Below, one piece after another: positions 27,301 to 39,873 of a DNA stretch of 64,000 nt. This DNA is from Janthinobacterium sp. PAMC25594 (GTDB lineage Bacteria > Pseudomonadota > Gammaproteobacteria > Burkholderiales > Burkholderiaceae_D): contig NZ_CP080377.1 in the NCBI RefSeq assembly GCF_019443505.1, positions 4,278,001 through 4,342,000 of the forward strand, given 5' to 3'. The position numbers and the translations under genes were made by a program. Below the pieces are notes generated by a model, which was not told where the DNA came from, did not search any database, and saw only the letters and a program-made list of their open reading frames with translations. The first letter of the stretch is position 1. Every line of letters starts with the position of its first letter.

Positions 27301-28871
27301 CGACCATGCAAACCTTGCCCGCCGCCTGGAGCAGCCCGCGCTCGCTGGTGCTGCCGCTCGATGGCGCCACTGCTGATATTGCACTCAAGCTGCCGGCGGA
27401 CGCGCGCAATATCCGCGTGGCGTTCGCGCAAGGCGCGGCCAGCCAGTTCGCGCGCATTGCCGACGACCTGATCGACTATCCATATGGCTGCGTGGAGCAG
27501 ACGGCCAGCCGGCTGATTCCGCTGGCGCTGGCCACCCAAAGCCTGGGCCCGGACGCCGGCGCGCCGTATGAACGTTTGCAGGCGACCCTGACCGAGCAGC
27601 GTTTGCGGCTGGTGTCGATGGCCGGTCCGAACGCCGTCTTTGGCTGGTGGGGCAACGCCACGGCCGGCAATGCCTTGATGACGGCGTACGCCTATTACGC
27701 CGACTGGTACGCGGCGCGCGCGCTGCACATCGAGCTGCCGCCCGAGCACTGGAACAAGCTGCTGGCCGTCTACAGCGAACATGGCTTGAAGGATGCGGTG
27801 GGCGACCGCGCGCTGGTGCTGTGGATGGCGCGTGAGATGGGCCTGCCCACGCAGACGCTGGCAGCGGGCCTGGTGGACGACAGCGCCATTGCCGTCCTGG
27901 GCGGCAAGCCGCGCCAGGCGGGCGACAGCGGCAGCCTGCTGCTGGGCGGCGCCTCTGACCGCGAAGCGCAAGCGATGGCGCTGGGCCTGGTGGCGCTGGT
28001 CGCCAGCCAGAACGGCATCGCCTTGCCGCATGGGCTGCAGCTGCAAGTGGCCAGCGCCTGGCAAGTCTTGCGCGAATCGAAGGCGCCGGTGGCGCAGGCC
28101 TTGCTGATGCTGGCCGGCGAAGTACCGCCATCGCAGGCCGACGCGGTGCTGGCCGGCGTGCGCGCCGAAATGCCGACCCTGGACCGTGCGATGACGTTGA
28201 TGTGGGTGCAAAAGAAGCTGGGCGGCGCATCGTTCGGCAAGGGGCCGGCCGTCACGCTGGACGGCGCCTGGCAAAAACGCGAAAGCCGCAGCGGCCAGCC
28301 GCTCTGGCGCTGGCTTGACGCCAGGGGCTTGCCTGACAAACTGCGTCTCGCTGCGCCCGCGCCTGCGGGCACGGTGGCCGTGCTGCAGTACGACAGTCAC
28401 GCGGCAGAAACGCAGACCTTGCCGGTCGCCGTCGAACGACGCATCCTGCGCATGAAGCAAGGGAAGGGCGGCTACACGACGGAGCTGGTCAAGCCGGGTG
28501 AGGCGCTCAGCACGGACGCGCTGTACCTCGATGAAGTCACCTTGAAAGCGGCACCGGGCGCGAAGCACCGTTTTGGCTTGCTGGAAGTGGCGCTGCCGCC
28601 CGGTGCCGTGGTCGAATCGACCACCTGGGGCATGGTCATGGCGGGCGACAAGCCGGCCGCGCTGGAACGCGCACGCCACACGGAGCGCCGTGACGGCTAT
28701 GCTGTGCCGATCGAGCCTTTGGCCGGCGACGTGACGGTGCGCCATTTGCTGCGCTTCGCGCAAAAGGGCAGTTACGTGCTGCCGCCGGCGCGCTTTTACC
28801 GCATGTACCAGCCGGAGCAGAAAGCCCTCGAGGGCGGCGGCAAGACCACGCGCACGCTGAAGGTCGAGTGA
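24321..28871 (+). CDS. yfaS: Bacterial alpha-2-macroglobulin (YfaS/MagD-like) with CxEQ thioester motif
   Basis: Giant periplasmic protease trap of 1516 residues. A signal peptide (residues 1-25, cut after GASA) has no lipobox Cys. Macroglobulin-like domains appear in order: [16 protein letters not shown] (about 335), [17 protein letters not shown] (about 650), [18 protein letters not shown] (about 755), and the central A2M block [20 protein letters not shown] (about 860). The thioester motif is C1057-V-E-Q1060 in [12 protein letters not shown], followed by the helical thioester domain and a C-terminal receptor-like domain. In such proteins a protease cuts a bait segment, the thioester reacts and the protease is trapped. 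The ATG at 24321 overlaps the previous stop. Confidence 0.93.
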   Translation: MKPIFLMKLLFAGLLALLLIGGASAQQREPSNYSTFKGEPFFLLSDASYGSLDEARVRLEVPGRDMGRMNLEAYSGADIVVYRVPEPMEFLKKQRNLHRIQVEGNYQGEGLANTLSFLWDSWWKQSRLAWRKLFSGEARRAVTKEQPQLATNDAIRKPTVFANHPQYKPIKGMELVDSFRYPIWQAKAIAPPKGVKLDGSSSDFIVAGAGNVMIPLGKRKPGLYLVEAIIGEHRATTLVFVSDTVAVTKVSSGQMLVWTARRDNSAAVAGASVAWTDGTGVLQSAVTGADGVASLERGSPEHTYVLGQDRAGGVFVSENFYYDSEIYNTKIYAVTDRPLYRPGDEVNVKFLGREFTSARNSQAASAAPVSLTVLNPNGTPLLTQTLQLSGDTGADTRFRLPTEATAGGYELRFNYKDGAYGAAFRVAEYVKPHFEINVQPAKPEFKTGEAVKGSIALRYPDGKPVKNAKMTLSLRGQQNTMVEGELRYSGLFPVALKTEEVTSDGSGNVDFTLPPAADPSRYILTVLATDGAAYRVKATRELMIERSSSSYQLKATRQFSDPGQNVHFDLLADGQGAAKPVRWEMVQLEKQSKTEGAFDPSAKGWDVTFPASGSYQLALRDERGNLLAAASHWVSGDGVQTTPGSIEIVLDRARYRPGDTAEALITFSDKVDQALLTLERDKVEHHGLMAGAADWYQAQRVAPRQWRVRIPVKEEHGPNMTFSVAYTRNGDFVFENAGLQVIEPRIALQFKSDKEVYQPGEKVTLDVKATLDGKPLSTLLALGVVDEMIYVLQPEIAPEIGDFFYHPRRNNVRTTASLSFISYDMAQGRTAGAPARHNYNERGVKVLERPRRDNIDTAYWAPSLKTDVNGNARVSFTMPDALTRWRITGRAMDEQGRVGQRTAYLRSDKNYYAKWTAPDWMRAGDAPRASVAVFNQTGKEQALDVVLSGGAQLKTEKLSAKPGVNYVEFPLAAGSGPLRLELKQNGKLVDALEATMQTLPAAWSSPRSLVLPLDGATADIALKLPADARNIRVAFAQGAASQFARIADDLIDYPYGCVEQTASRLIPLALATQSLGPDAGAPYERLQATLTEQRLRLVSMAGPNAVFGWWGNATAGNALMTAYAYYADWYAARALHIELPPEHWNKLLAVYSEHGLKDAVGDRALVLWMAREMGLPTQTLAAGLVDDSAIAVLGGKPRQAGDSGSLLLGGASDREAQAMALGLVALVASQNGIALPHGLQLQVASAWQVLRESKAPVAQALLMLAGEVPPSQADAVLAGVRAEMPTLDRAMTLMWVQKKLGGASFGKGPAVTLDGAWQKRESRSGQPLWRWLDARGLPDKLRLAAPAPAGTVAVLQYDSHAAETQTLPVAVERRILRMKQGKGGYTTELVKPGEALSTDALYLDEVTLKAAPGAKHRFGLLEVALPPGAVVESTTWGMVMAGDKPAALERARHTERRDGYAVPIEPLAGDVTVRHLLRFAQKGSYVLPPARFYRMYQPEQKALEGGGKTTRTLKVE

Positions 28872-30553
28872 TGGGCTTTGCACGTCCAGCATTGATGCTT
28901 GCCACGCTGCTGGCCATGCCTGCCTGGTCGGCTTCATTGGATGTGGCCTGGTGGCGCGACGGCAAGATGGAGGTGCGCCAGCTGCGTCAGGGCGGCACGG
29001 CGCCGCTGCCGTTTGACGGTGCGCGGCAAGTGCCGCTGGCCAGCTTGTGGAAGCTGTTCGTCTATGTATACGCCAGCGATAACAAGGTGGCGATGCCCGA
29101 TTACCGCTGCGGCGGCCGCGATCCGGACGAAGTATATTGCTGCGATGCGGGCCAGAGCATCGGCCACGATGCGGCGCTGGCGCAGTCCTGCGGCCCATTT
29201 TTCTCGCCCAAGCGCCTGATGATCGCGCCGGCTGCATGGCGCCAGTACTGGACAGGTCGCCTGGGCGCGGTGCCCGCAGGGGACTTTGCCTGGCTGGCGG
29301 ACCCCGCCCAGCTGGCGCCGGGGCGCCTGGTACGGCTGGATAGCCTGCTGCGCGCGCTCGACAGCATACCGGCTGCCAGCCGGATGGATGCGGAAGCGGC
29401 GCTGTTGCGCGTGGTGCTCGATGGTCGAGGGGCAGGTACGGCGCGCTGGTTCGGCAGCCAGTTGCGCGTGAAGACGTATTCCTGGCACGAGCAGCGCCGG
29501 GCCGACGAACGTATCGGCGGCGCGGCCGGCTGGCTGGCCGACGGCACGCCGATCTGGTTTGGCGGCGCGGGCGGCAGCAGCAATGTCTTTGAGCAGTGGG
29601 CGCCCAGGCTGGCCGCCAGCTTGCCGAAAGTCGGCGCGGCCGACGATGGCGGCTGCGTGGTGGTCGATTACTTCAAGCGCTATCCGATCCGCGCCGTGCG
29701 CGGCGAACGTGGCGTGGCCATGGCCGGGCCGCTGAATGGGCGCTACCATGTGCAATTCGAAAATGGCCAGAATCTCGCCTTGCGCAGCAGCGGTGAGCTG
29801 ATGCTGTTACAGGAGAAGGGCGGCCGCCCGCAATTGCGCGGCCGCTTCGGCGTCAATGAATATGTGGCGCGCGTGCTCGATCGCGAAGCGAGTACTGATG
29901 AGCCGGAAGCGGCCAAGGCGCTGGCGATCGCCGCGCGCACGTATTTGCAGCAGAACGCGGTGACCGTGGCGGGCTGCCAGCAGATCGCCGACAGCAGCGC
30001 GACCCAGCGCGTCAGTCCCAGCCCTGCCACGCCGGCGGCGCTGGCCATTGCGCGCTGGACCGATCAGCTGATCGTCGATGGCGTCACCGTGCGTTATCAC
30101 AGCACCTTGTCGTCCGAGGGCACGATGGCGTGGAGCGAGGCGGTGCGCCAGGCCAGACAAGGCAAGCACTATGATGAATTGCTGGCGACGGCCTATCCCG
30201 GCGGCGCGCTGAGCACCTTTGGCAATACCGGCGCGCGTTGTCGGCGCCTGGCGCAGAACGAGGATTGGCTGGCGCGCTCCGTGCCGCGCTGGCAGCGCGT
30301 GCTGCTGCGCGAGGCCGGTTACGAAGCGCCGCCGCAAGCGCCGCTGGTCTGTGCCCTGTCCAGCGGCGCGCCGTATTCGGAACAGTCGCGCAACCGCATC
30401 TTCATGCGCCCGCTTGCCACGCGCGAAGACCGCATCACCTTGGCCCATGAATACTTGCACCTTGGCCTGCGCCGTCATCCGCGCGGCCAGGATGAAGAAT
30501 ATGTCGAGCGGCTGGCTCGCCGGCTCGTCGACCTTAACCTGGAGGCCCTGTGA
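28871..30553 (+). CDS. yfaQ: DUF2300 family protein (YfaQ-like): SxxK, SpoIID-like and HExxH motifs
   Basis: Secreted protein of 560 residues with a signal peptide (residues 1-21). The N-terminal half has S58-L-W-K61 in ASLWKLFVYVYA and AALAQSCGPFF (Ser106), which look like the SxxK and SxN boxes of penicillin-binding proteins, then KTYSW followed by GGAAGWLADGTPIWFGGAGG, which resembles the KTG strand region. The middle part (about 325-420) resembles SpoIID/LytB: VNEYVARVLDREAS with Glu339, then KALAIAARTYLQQ. Near the C-terminus is H526-E-Y-L-H530, a zinc-protease-type motif. These similarities are read by eye. ATG overlaps the macroglobulin stop (TGATG). Confidence 0.82.
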   Translation: MGFARPALMLATLLAMPAWSASLDVAWWRDGKMEVRQLRQGGTAPLPFDGARQVPLASLWKLFVYVYASDNKVAMPDYRCGGRDPDEVYCCDAGQSIGHDAALAQSCGPFFSPKRLMIAPAAWRQYWTGRLGAVPAGDFAWLADPAQLAPGRLVRLDSLLRALDSIPAASRMDAEAALLRVVLDGRGAGTARWFGSQLRVKTYSWHEQRRADERIGGAAGWLADGTPIWFGGAGGSSNVFEQWAPRLAASLPKVGAADDGGCVVVDYFKRYPIRAVRGERGVAMAGPLNGRYHVQFENGQNLALRSSGELMLLQEKGGRPQLRGRFGVNEYVARVLDREASTDEPEAAKALAIAARTYLQQNAVTVAGCQQIADSSATQRVSPSPATPAALAIARWTDQLIVDGVTVRYHSTLSSEGTMAWSEAVRQARQGKHYDELLATAYPGGALSTFGNTGARCRRLAQNEDWLARSVPRWQRVLLREAGYEAPPQAPLVCALSSGAPYSEQSRNRIFMRPLATREDRITLAHEYLHLGLRRHPRGQDEEYVERLARRLVDLNLEAL

Positions 30554-31311
30554 TTTTTTATATCCGTTGCTCGATTCCCCTGATGTTATTGCCAATTTGG
30601 GCGCAGGCCCAGGTCACCATCGACGCTCCCAGGAGCGGTTGGCGCAATTCGGCCGGTGCGACTGAGGAATACACGCAGGCGGTCAACTACCCCGCCGCGT
30701 CGGTCAACCTGCAGCCGGGCCAGGCCGAGACGGCGCAGATACGGGGGCGTATCGCAGGCGCTATCAAGGGCAAGCCCGCCACCCTGGTGGTCAACGGCGT
30801 GGCGATGCCGATGGAAGTGGGCGAGGACGGCAGCTATGGGCGACCGTATGGCTTCGGCAGCGGCTCGAACAGCGTGGAAGTGCGCTCGCCCGATGGCAAG
30901 AGCCGCGCGCGCACCCAGTTTGTCGATAGCTATCAGGGCAAGACCCAGGCGCGCTTGCGCATCGTGCTGTCCTGGGACAGCGCCGGCACCGACCTCGATC
31001 TGCATGTGGTCACGCCGGACGGTGGCCACGCCTGGTACGGTAATCGCGTCTTGAAAGATGGCGGCGCGCTGGATGTGGACGTGACCACTGGCTATGGCCC
31101 GGAAATCTTTTCCAGTGCCGCGCCCCTGAAGGGCAACTATCACGTTTATGTGAATTACTACGGCAGCGGCGAGAACACCGCCATGCTGACCGTCGCCCGC
31201 TTATCGATCATCACCAACGAAGGCACGCCGCGTGAAAAGCTGCAGAGCTTCCAGGTTCCGATGCGGGCCGCCGGCGAGCTGACCTTGGTGAAATCGTTCG
31301 TCCTGCCATAA
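30550..31311 (+). CDS. yfaP: DUF2135 family protein (YfaP-like), macroglobulin operon gene 5
   Basis: Exported beta-rich protein of 253 residues; signal peptide 1-20. The DUF2135 core is WDSAGTDLDLHVVTPDGGHAWYGN-like (split by Asp residues that could bind calcium) and LDVDVTTGYGPEIF, ending in GNYHVYVNYYG. The GTG start at 30550 overlaps the preceding TGA and has GGAGG five bases upstream. It closes the five-gene operon. No terminator follows; the first rRNA promoter begins 17 bases after its stop. Confidence 0.85.
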   Translation: MIFYIRCSIPLMLLPIWAQAQVTIDAPRSGWRNSAGATEEYTQAVNYPAASVNLQPGQAETAQIRGRIAGAIKGKPATLVVNGVAMPMEVGEDGSYGRPYGFGSGSNSVEVRSPDGKSRARTQFVDSYQGKTQARLRIVLSWDSAGTDLDLHVVTPDGGHAWYGNRVLKDGGALDVDVTTGYGPEIFSSAAPLKGNYHVYVNYYGSGENTAMLTVARLSIITNEGTPREKLQSFQVPMRAAGELTLVKSFVLP

Positions 31312-31328
31312 ATGGCCGAAAATGGCTC

Positions 31329-31443
31329 TTGCGGAGCCGCCGCACCTTGGCTATAATTCGCCCCCTCGCTGAACGATGCATGCAAATGCTGAGTGAAGTG
31401 GGTAAAAAAGAAGGTTGACGAAATGCTGAAAAAGCTTCATACT
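31329..31443 (+). promoter_or_regulatory. Tandem promoters of rRNA operon 1
   Basis: P1: TTGCGG (31329-31334), 17-base spacer, TATAAT (31352-31357). P2: TTGACG (31415-31420), 17-base spacer, CATACT (31438-31443). The second rRNA operon has the same pair in the same relative places. The intervening bases differ between operons, so conservation of the boxes is meaningful. Confidence 0.8.
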
Positions 31444-31508
31444 CTTCCTTCTTGGCAGCTGACAAACACAACGCTTTGTCGATAGCGCGAAAGTAGCACC
31501 GAATACCG

Positions 31509-31520
31509 TTCTTTAACAAT
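31509..31520 (+). promoter_or_regulatory. boxA antitermination site in the rRNA leader
   Basis: TTCTTTAACAAT matches the boxA core used by the Nus factors. A second copy lies in the spacer before 23S (33571-33582). Confidence 0.8.
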
Positions 31521-31549
31521 TAACAGTCGATAAGTGTGGGCATTTGATG
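31520..31549 (+). other. 5' arm of the 16S precursor processing stem
   Basis: These 30 bases are complementary, with about three mismatches, to 33273-33302 downstream of 16S. The pair would enclose the 16S precursor in the long helix cut by RNase III. Inside the leader, 31541-31610 forms another hairpin with a TTCG loop (CGTCAATC-TTCG-GATTGGCG). Confidence 0.8.
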
Positions 31550-31709
31550 TAAGTGCAGCGTCAATCTTCGGATTGGCGTCTAACTTAAAATATCAAATGC
31601 TCACAAGAAATAATGAAATAGGATACTTCTTCGGAAGTAGCCTGTCAGTTTTTTGAGTGAGCGACCCGTCGCAAGACGGTGCCAATAAAATGGCAAAGTA
31701 ACAGAGATT

Positions 31710-33243
<1,534 letters not shown>

Positions 33244-33272
33244 GAGTTTGCACGAATCAGTAATGATTCACG

Positions 33273-33302
33273 CATCAAATGTTCACACTTATCGGCTGTT
33301 AA
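33273..33302 (+). other. 3' arm of the 16S precursor processing stem
   Basis: Pairs with 31520-31549; lies 30 bases after the mature 16S end and 17 bases before tRNA-Ile. Confidence 0.8.
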
Positions 33303-33319
33303 TATAAAGAACAGCATTT

Positions 33320-33396
33320 GGGGCTGTAGCTCAGCTGGTTAGAGCACCGTGTTGATAACGCGGGGGTCGTTGGTTCGAGTCCAACCAGCCCTACCA
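33320..33396 (+). tRNA. ileT: tRNA-Ile (anticodon GAT)
   Basis: 77 bases with encoded CCA. The anticodon GAT is at 33354-33356 in loop TTGATAA. The acceptor stem is GGGGCTG / CAGCCCT, with a G-U first pair. Standard first tRNA of the rRNA spacer. Confidence 0.97.
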
Positions 33397-33421
33397 GTTT
33401 CTGTAGTCTGGAAATACCCTA

Positions 33422-33497
33422 GGGGGATTAGCTCAGCTGGGAGAGCACCTGCTTTGCAAGCAGGGGGTCGTCGGTTCGATCCCGTCATCCTCCACCA
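33422..33497 (+). tRNA. alaT: tRNA-Ala (anticodon TGC)
   Basis: 76 bases with encoded CCA. The anticodon TGC is at 33455-33457 in loop TTTGCAA. Lies 25 bases after tRNA-Ile and would be cut from the same precursor. Confidence 0.97.
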
Positions 33498-33580
33498 AAA
33501 GTTCAAACGTAAATCAGCGCACATGGCGCCGGGATTTAGGTTTGGTCTTTTCGAGATCAAGTGCTGTATGTTCTTTAACA

Positions 33581-33694
33581 ATCTGGAAGAAGTAAAGATT
33601 ATTTATTGATCGGTTTGCCGTAAAAAGCAAATCGATGGGTAATGATTGTATGTATCAACAAACAAGCAACAACGTTGTACTTTCTTATCCTTGT
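33581..33694 (+). other. 5' side of the 23S precursor processing stem with boxA
   Basis: Bases 33581-33600 and 33637-33694 are complementary to 36639-36719 downstream of 23S, forming the RNase III stem. The 36 bases 33601-33636 have no partner and would loop out. A boxA (33571-33582) sits at its start. Confidence 0.75.
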
Positions 33695-33734
33695 AGCGCT
33701 CTTTGATTATTTAGGTAATCAGAGGCTAACGTTA

Positions 33735-36628
<2,894 letters not shown>

Positions 36629-36638
36629 TAACCTTAGC

Positions 36639-36719
36639 AGGTACAGAGGATAAGACGGTACAACGTTGTGCGTTTGTTGATACTACTATTCATTACCCAA
36701 TCTTTGCTTCTTCCAGATT
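36639..36719 (+). other. 3' side of the 23S precursor processing stem
   Basis: Complementary to the spacer segment 33581-33694; separates 23S from 5S. Confidence 0.7.
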
Positions 36720-36762
36720 CAGGCTTTGTCGCTCCACTGAGGACAAATGCCGGTACAAGTTA

Positions 36763-36878
36763 TGCCTGATGACCATAGCAAGTTGGTCCCACCCCTTCCC
36801 ATCCCGAACAGGACCGTGAAACAACTTTGCGCCGATGATAGTGCTGCAACCAGTGTGAAAGTAGGTTATCGTCAGGCT
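36763..36878 (+). rRNA. rrf: 5S ribosomal RNA (operon 1)
   Basis: About 116 bases. The ends TGCCTGATGAC and GTTATCGTCAGGC pair as helix I; the conserved CCATCCCGAAC and GCGCCGATGATAGT blocks are present. Confidence 0.93.
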
Positions 36879-36895
36879 TGTTATTCGCAGTAGAG

Positions 36896-36928
36896 AAAAA
36901 CCCGATCAGCAATGGTCGGGTTTTTTTT
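36896..36928 (+). terminator. rRNA operon 1 terminator
   Basis: AACCCGATC (36898-36906) and GGTCGGGTT (36914-36922) form a stem with one G-U pair, followed by eight T residues. Identical in operon 2. Confidence 0.92.
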
Positions 36929-36956
36929 CGTCTGGCGGTTGGGCGCTGGTGGTGGT

Positions 36957-36991
36957 GTCGGATGACGGCCTGCGGCCTGATCCGACCTACA
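36957..36991. repeat. REP-like palindrome before the response regulator gene
   Basis: GTCGGATgACGGCC-TGC-GGCCTGATCCGAC with the tail CTACA, the same outer sequence as the element at 2421-2516. It ends 8 bases before the ATG of the regulator gene and so probably overlaps its 5' untranslated region. Confidence 0.65.
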
Positions 36992-36999
36992 ATGGCGGT

Positions 37000-37689
37000 A
37001 TGCGCATTCTGATCATTGAAGATAACCCCGACATTCTCGCCAATCTCTACGCCTATCTGGAACCGAAGGGGCATGTGCTCGATTCGGCCATGAATGGCTA
37101 TGCCGGCCTGGCCTTGCTGGCCCAGCATGAATACGATGTGATCGTGCTCGATGTCATGCTGCCCGGCCTGACGGGACTGGAACTGTGTCAGAAACTGCGC
37201 AGCGAATTGCGCAATAGCACGCCAGTACTGATGCTGACGGCGCGCGATACGCTGCAAGACAAGGTCGCCGGTTTTGACAGTGGCGCCGATGATTACCTGG
37301 TCAAGCCATTCTCGCTGCTGGAACTGGAAATCCGCCTGAAAGCCCTGCTGCGCCGCGCGCGCGGGCAAACGACGGCCGCCGCCGTGCTGGCCGTGGGTGA
37401 GCTGCGTTTCGATACGGAAAAATTCGAAGTCCGACGCGCGGGCCAGACCCTGACCTTGACCAGGACCGGTTACATCATCCTGAAATGCCTGATGAGCGAA
37501 GCGCCCAAGCTGGTGTCGCGCGAGCTGCTCGAGCATGCGGTCTGGGGCGACGACCGGCCCGACAGCGATGCCCTGCGCACGCACATCCATGCGCTGCGGC
37601 AAGTGCTCGACAAACCGTATGCCTTTCCCATGCTGCGCACCATTCCCGGCATCGGCTATAAATTATTGAGTAGCGATGCGCCCGTTTAA
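37000..37689 (+). CDS. OmpR/PhoB-family response regulator
   Basis: DNA-binding regulator of 229 residues. The receiver domain (1-115) has the acidic pair in IIEDNPD, the phospho-acceptor Asp51 in VLDVMLPG, Thr in LTARD and Lys in LVKPF. The C-terminal winged helix (130-225) contains LTLTRTGYIILKCLM and DALRTHIHALRQVLDK, ending IPGIGYKL. It resembles QseB/PmrA-type regulators. I use the ATG at 37000 (MRILIIEDN); an upstream frame from 36949 crosses the palindrome. It overlaps the kinase gene by 14 bases. Confidence 0.93.
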   Translation: MRILIIEDNPDILANLYAYLEPKGHVLDSAMNGYAGLALLAQHEYDVIVLDVMLPGLTGLELCQKLRSELRNSTPVLMLTARDTLQDKVAGFDSGADDYLVKPFSLLELEIRLKALLRRARGQTTAAAVLAVGELRFDTEKFEVRRAGQTLTLTRTGYIILKCLMSEAPKLVSRELLEHAVWGDDRPDSDALRTHIHALRQVLDKPYAFPMLRTIPGIGYKLLSSDAPV

Positions 37690-38902
37690 ATCGCTGAAGC
37701 GGCGCATCATCGTTGCCTACCTGCTGTTTGCAGTGGTGGCGAGCATCTTTTTTGCCATTATTGCCGCCATCGCCGTCGAGGGCATCGAAGTGCGCCTGGT
37801 CGACGAGCGCCTGAAAGAAGTGGCCGCCTGGGCTTCACCGAGACATGCAACCGGCCTGTCTGTCGAGATGCCGGCCGGCCTGAGCTTTCATCACGCCGAG
37901 GATACGCCTTTTCCCTTGCGTGGCCTGGCGCCCGGCATGCACGAGAAAACCGTCGATGGTGTCGATTTGCACGTGCTGGTCGGCAGCGATGTGCATGGCG
38001 AATTCGTCGTCATCGATCATGCCACCGAGTATGAAAAGATCGAGCTGGTGGTGTACAGCATGTTTGCCCTCGCTTTTATCGGTTTTTTGATTTGCGCTTC
38101 GCTGCTGGGCGCCTTCATCGCGAATCGCTTGATCACGCCGATCATGTCGCTGACGCAGGCCGTCAAGGCCGGACAGGCGGCGTTGCCACTGCAGGACAGT
38201 GCCGATGAATTGGGGATATTGGCACGCGCTTTTGCCGAACGTACGGCGGAGTTGACCGAAGTTCTTGACCGCGAACGTTTTTTTACGGGCGATGTCAGTC
38301 ATGAGTTGCGCACGCCGCTGACCGTGATCACGGGGGCGGCGGAAATCCTGATGGAACAAGGCGGCGATGCACCGCTGGTGCGCTCCGCCTCCGAACGTAT
38401 CTACCGGGCTGCGCACGAAGCGAGCGACTCCGTGACGGTGCTGCTGCGTCTGGCGCGCGCGCCGGAATTGCTGCAGTGCGCGCCACTCTCCGTGGCGGAA
38501 CTGGCTCGCCAGGAGTGCTTGCGCTGTCAATCATATACGGCAGGCAAACCGCTTACCCTTGTGTTTGCGGATGGCGAAGACTTTCTGGTCAACGCCCCGC
38601 GTGAATTGCTGGCCGCCGCCATTGGCAACCTGGTGCGCAATGCCTGCCAGTACACCTTGCAAGGAGAAGTGATCGTGCGCCTGGCCGGACGCGCGCTGAT
38701 CGTCGAGGATACGGGGCCGGGCTTGCCCGACGCGGCCCGCGCGCGCCTGCTGCATCAACCCATACCGGCCAATTTGAGCGGCTCATCCGGCACAGGTCTG
38801 GGGTTGGGCCTGGTTCAACGCATCTGCCTGTATCTGGGCGCGGAACTGGGATTCAGTGCCCGCCCCGCTGGCGGCAGCGTGCTGCGGATTGATTTCATCT
38901 AA
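37676..38902 (+). CDS. Two-component sensor histidine kinase
   Basis: Membrane kinase of 408 residues, partner of the preceding regulator. Two membrane segments (about 10-32 and 124-146) flank a small periplasmic sensor of about 90 residues rich in His (HATEYEKI, FHHAEDTPF). A HAMP-like linker follows; the H-box is DVSHELRTPLT with His209. The ATPase domain has the N-box NLVRNACQYT, G1 VEDTGPGLPD and G2 SSGTGLGLGLVQR. The His-rich sensor could hint at a metal or pH signal, but that is a guess. Confidence 0.92.
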   Translation: MRPFKSLKRRIIVAYLLFAVVASIFFAIIAAIAVEGIEVRLVDERLKEVAAWASPRHATGLSVEMPAGLSFHHAEDTPFPLRGLAPGMHEKTVDGVDLHVLVGSDVHGEFVVIDHATEYEKIELVVYSMFALAFIGFLICASLLGAFIANRLITPIMSLTQAVKAGQAALPLQDSADELGILARAFAERTAELTEVLDRERFFTGDVSHELRTPLTVITGAAEILMEQGGDAPLVRSASERIYRAAHEASDSVTVLLRLARAPELLQCAPLSVAELARQECLRCQSYTAGKPLTLVFADGEDFLVNAPRELLAAAIGNLVRNACQYTLQGEVIVRLAGRALIVEDTGPGLPDAARARLLHQPIPANLSGSSGTGLGLGLVQRICLYLGAELGFSARPAGGSVLRIDFI

Positions 38903-38920
38903 GCCGGCTTTTTGCGTGTA

Positions 38921-38937
38921 ATTAACGAAAACTTAAC
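38921..38937 (+). promoter_or_regulatory. PmrA/QseB-like direct-repeat box
   Basis: ATTAAC-GAAAA-CTTAAC: two hexamers with a 5-base gap (11-base period), the arrangement of PmrA-type boxes (HTTAAD-N5-HTTAAD). It lies just after the kinase gene and 119 bases before the PAP2-like gene, so the adjacent regulator may control that gene. Confidence 0.45.
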
Positions 38938-39055
38938 GCCCTGTTGACGCGTAATTCATGTCGGCACTTGTAAGGTGAGGCCGGAAGCTCGTTTTGCCTC
39001 GTCCGTGCCGTGCACGGTGGGCAGCGTCATGTTCTCTTCATATTGACACTGTACG

Positions 39056-39811
39056 ATGACTTCCATGGCTGCAGTCCTGTGCGGCCTCTCCCTTTCATCT
39101 CATCAAGTAATGTGTGCACCCATGCTGGCCAAGCTTAAACTCGTCAAAACTCCCAAAGGCATTGATAGCGTCCTGATGCTGTCAGCCATGCTGATCCTCT
39201 GGGTCGGCAATTACAGCAACCTCGACCTCATGATCGCCGACAGTATGTTTGATGGGAAGCGTGGGCAATTTGCCGGCGCTGACAGCGCGTTGGCGGGCAG
39301 TTTTCTGTTTGGCATGACCTTGCTTGGCGCCGCCGTGATCGGTCTGGCCATCTGGGATGCCTTGCGTCCGCTGGCCTGGCTTGCGTCACGCCGCAGTGCC
39401 TTGCGCGTCGTGGCCCTGTCGGCCGTCTTGGTGCCGCCAAGCATCTATTTGCTCTCTTCCTTCAGCGATGTGCCCTGTCCTACGGATTTGCTGCGCTATG
39501 GGGGACTGGAACCGTATGCGCGCATGCTGGAAACATTGCCCGCCAGTGCGTCTGCCTTGGCTTGCCTGCCGGCGACCCAGGCAAACACTGCCTGGTGGAT
39601 GCTGGCCTTGCCATTGTTTTGCTTGCCAGCACGGGCACGCATGGCGCTTCTGCTGGCAGGCATCATGCTGCTGTGCGGTTTGGCGGCAGGCTGGCAGCAG
39701 CAGTTGCAAGGTACGCAATTTTTCACGCACACCTTGTGGTCTGCCTGGATCGCTGTTTTCCTGATCTATCTGCTGCATCATTTGTTCCGGGCCGAGGACG
39801 CGTTGGCCTGA
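39056..39811 (+). CDS. PAP2-like membrane protein lacking catalytic residues
   Basis: Inner-membrane protein of 251 residues with about six hydrophobic segments. It aligns with PAP2-family phosphatases that read DCPxDLxRYGG, FPAGHASAGY and QQLRGAHFLSHDLW. Here these are DVPCPTDLLRYGG, LPATQANTAW and QQLQGTQFFTHTLW, so the Gly-His of the second motif, the Arg of the third and its Asp are missing. It is probably not a working phosphatase. The start is uncertain: ATG 39056, 39065 and 39122 are all in frame and none has a good ribosome-binding site. It follows a two-component system. Confidence 0.7.
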   Translation: MTSMAAVLCGLSLSSHQVMCAPMLAKLKLVKTPKGIDSVLMLSAMLILWVGNYSNLDLMIADSMFDGKRGQFAGADSALAGSFLFGMTLLGAAVIGLAIWDALRPLAWLASRRSALRVVALSAVLVPPSIYLLSSFSDVPCPTDLLRYGGLEPYARMLETLPASASALACLPATQANTAWWMLALPLFCLPARARMALLLAGIMLLCGLAAGWQQQLQGTQFFTHTLWSAWIAVFLIYLLHHLFRAEDALA

Positions 39812-39873
39812 AACACAAAAGTACGTCACAATCTGCCTGTCTAGTTGTCGTTTCATACAAAAACAGGAGCACC

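Noticed and set aside
25074..29237. Several long antisense frames opposite the macroglobulin and DUF2300 genes
   Set aside because: The + strand frames carry signal peptides, motifs and coupled starts; the opposite frames have none.
31321..31340. GGCTC-TTGCG-GAGCC hairpin after yfaP as a terminator
   Set aside because: The stem is only 5 bases, there is no T run, and it contains the rRNA P1 -35 box.
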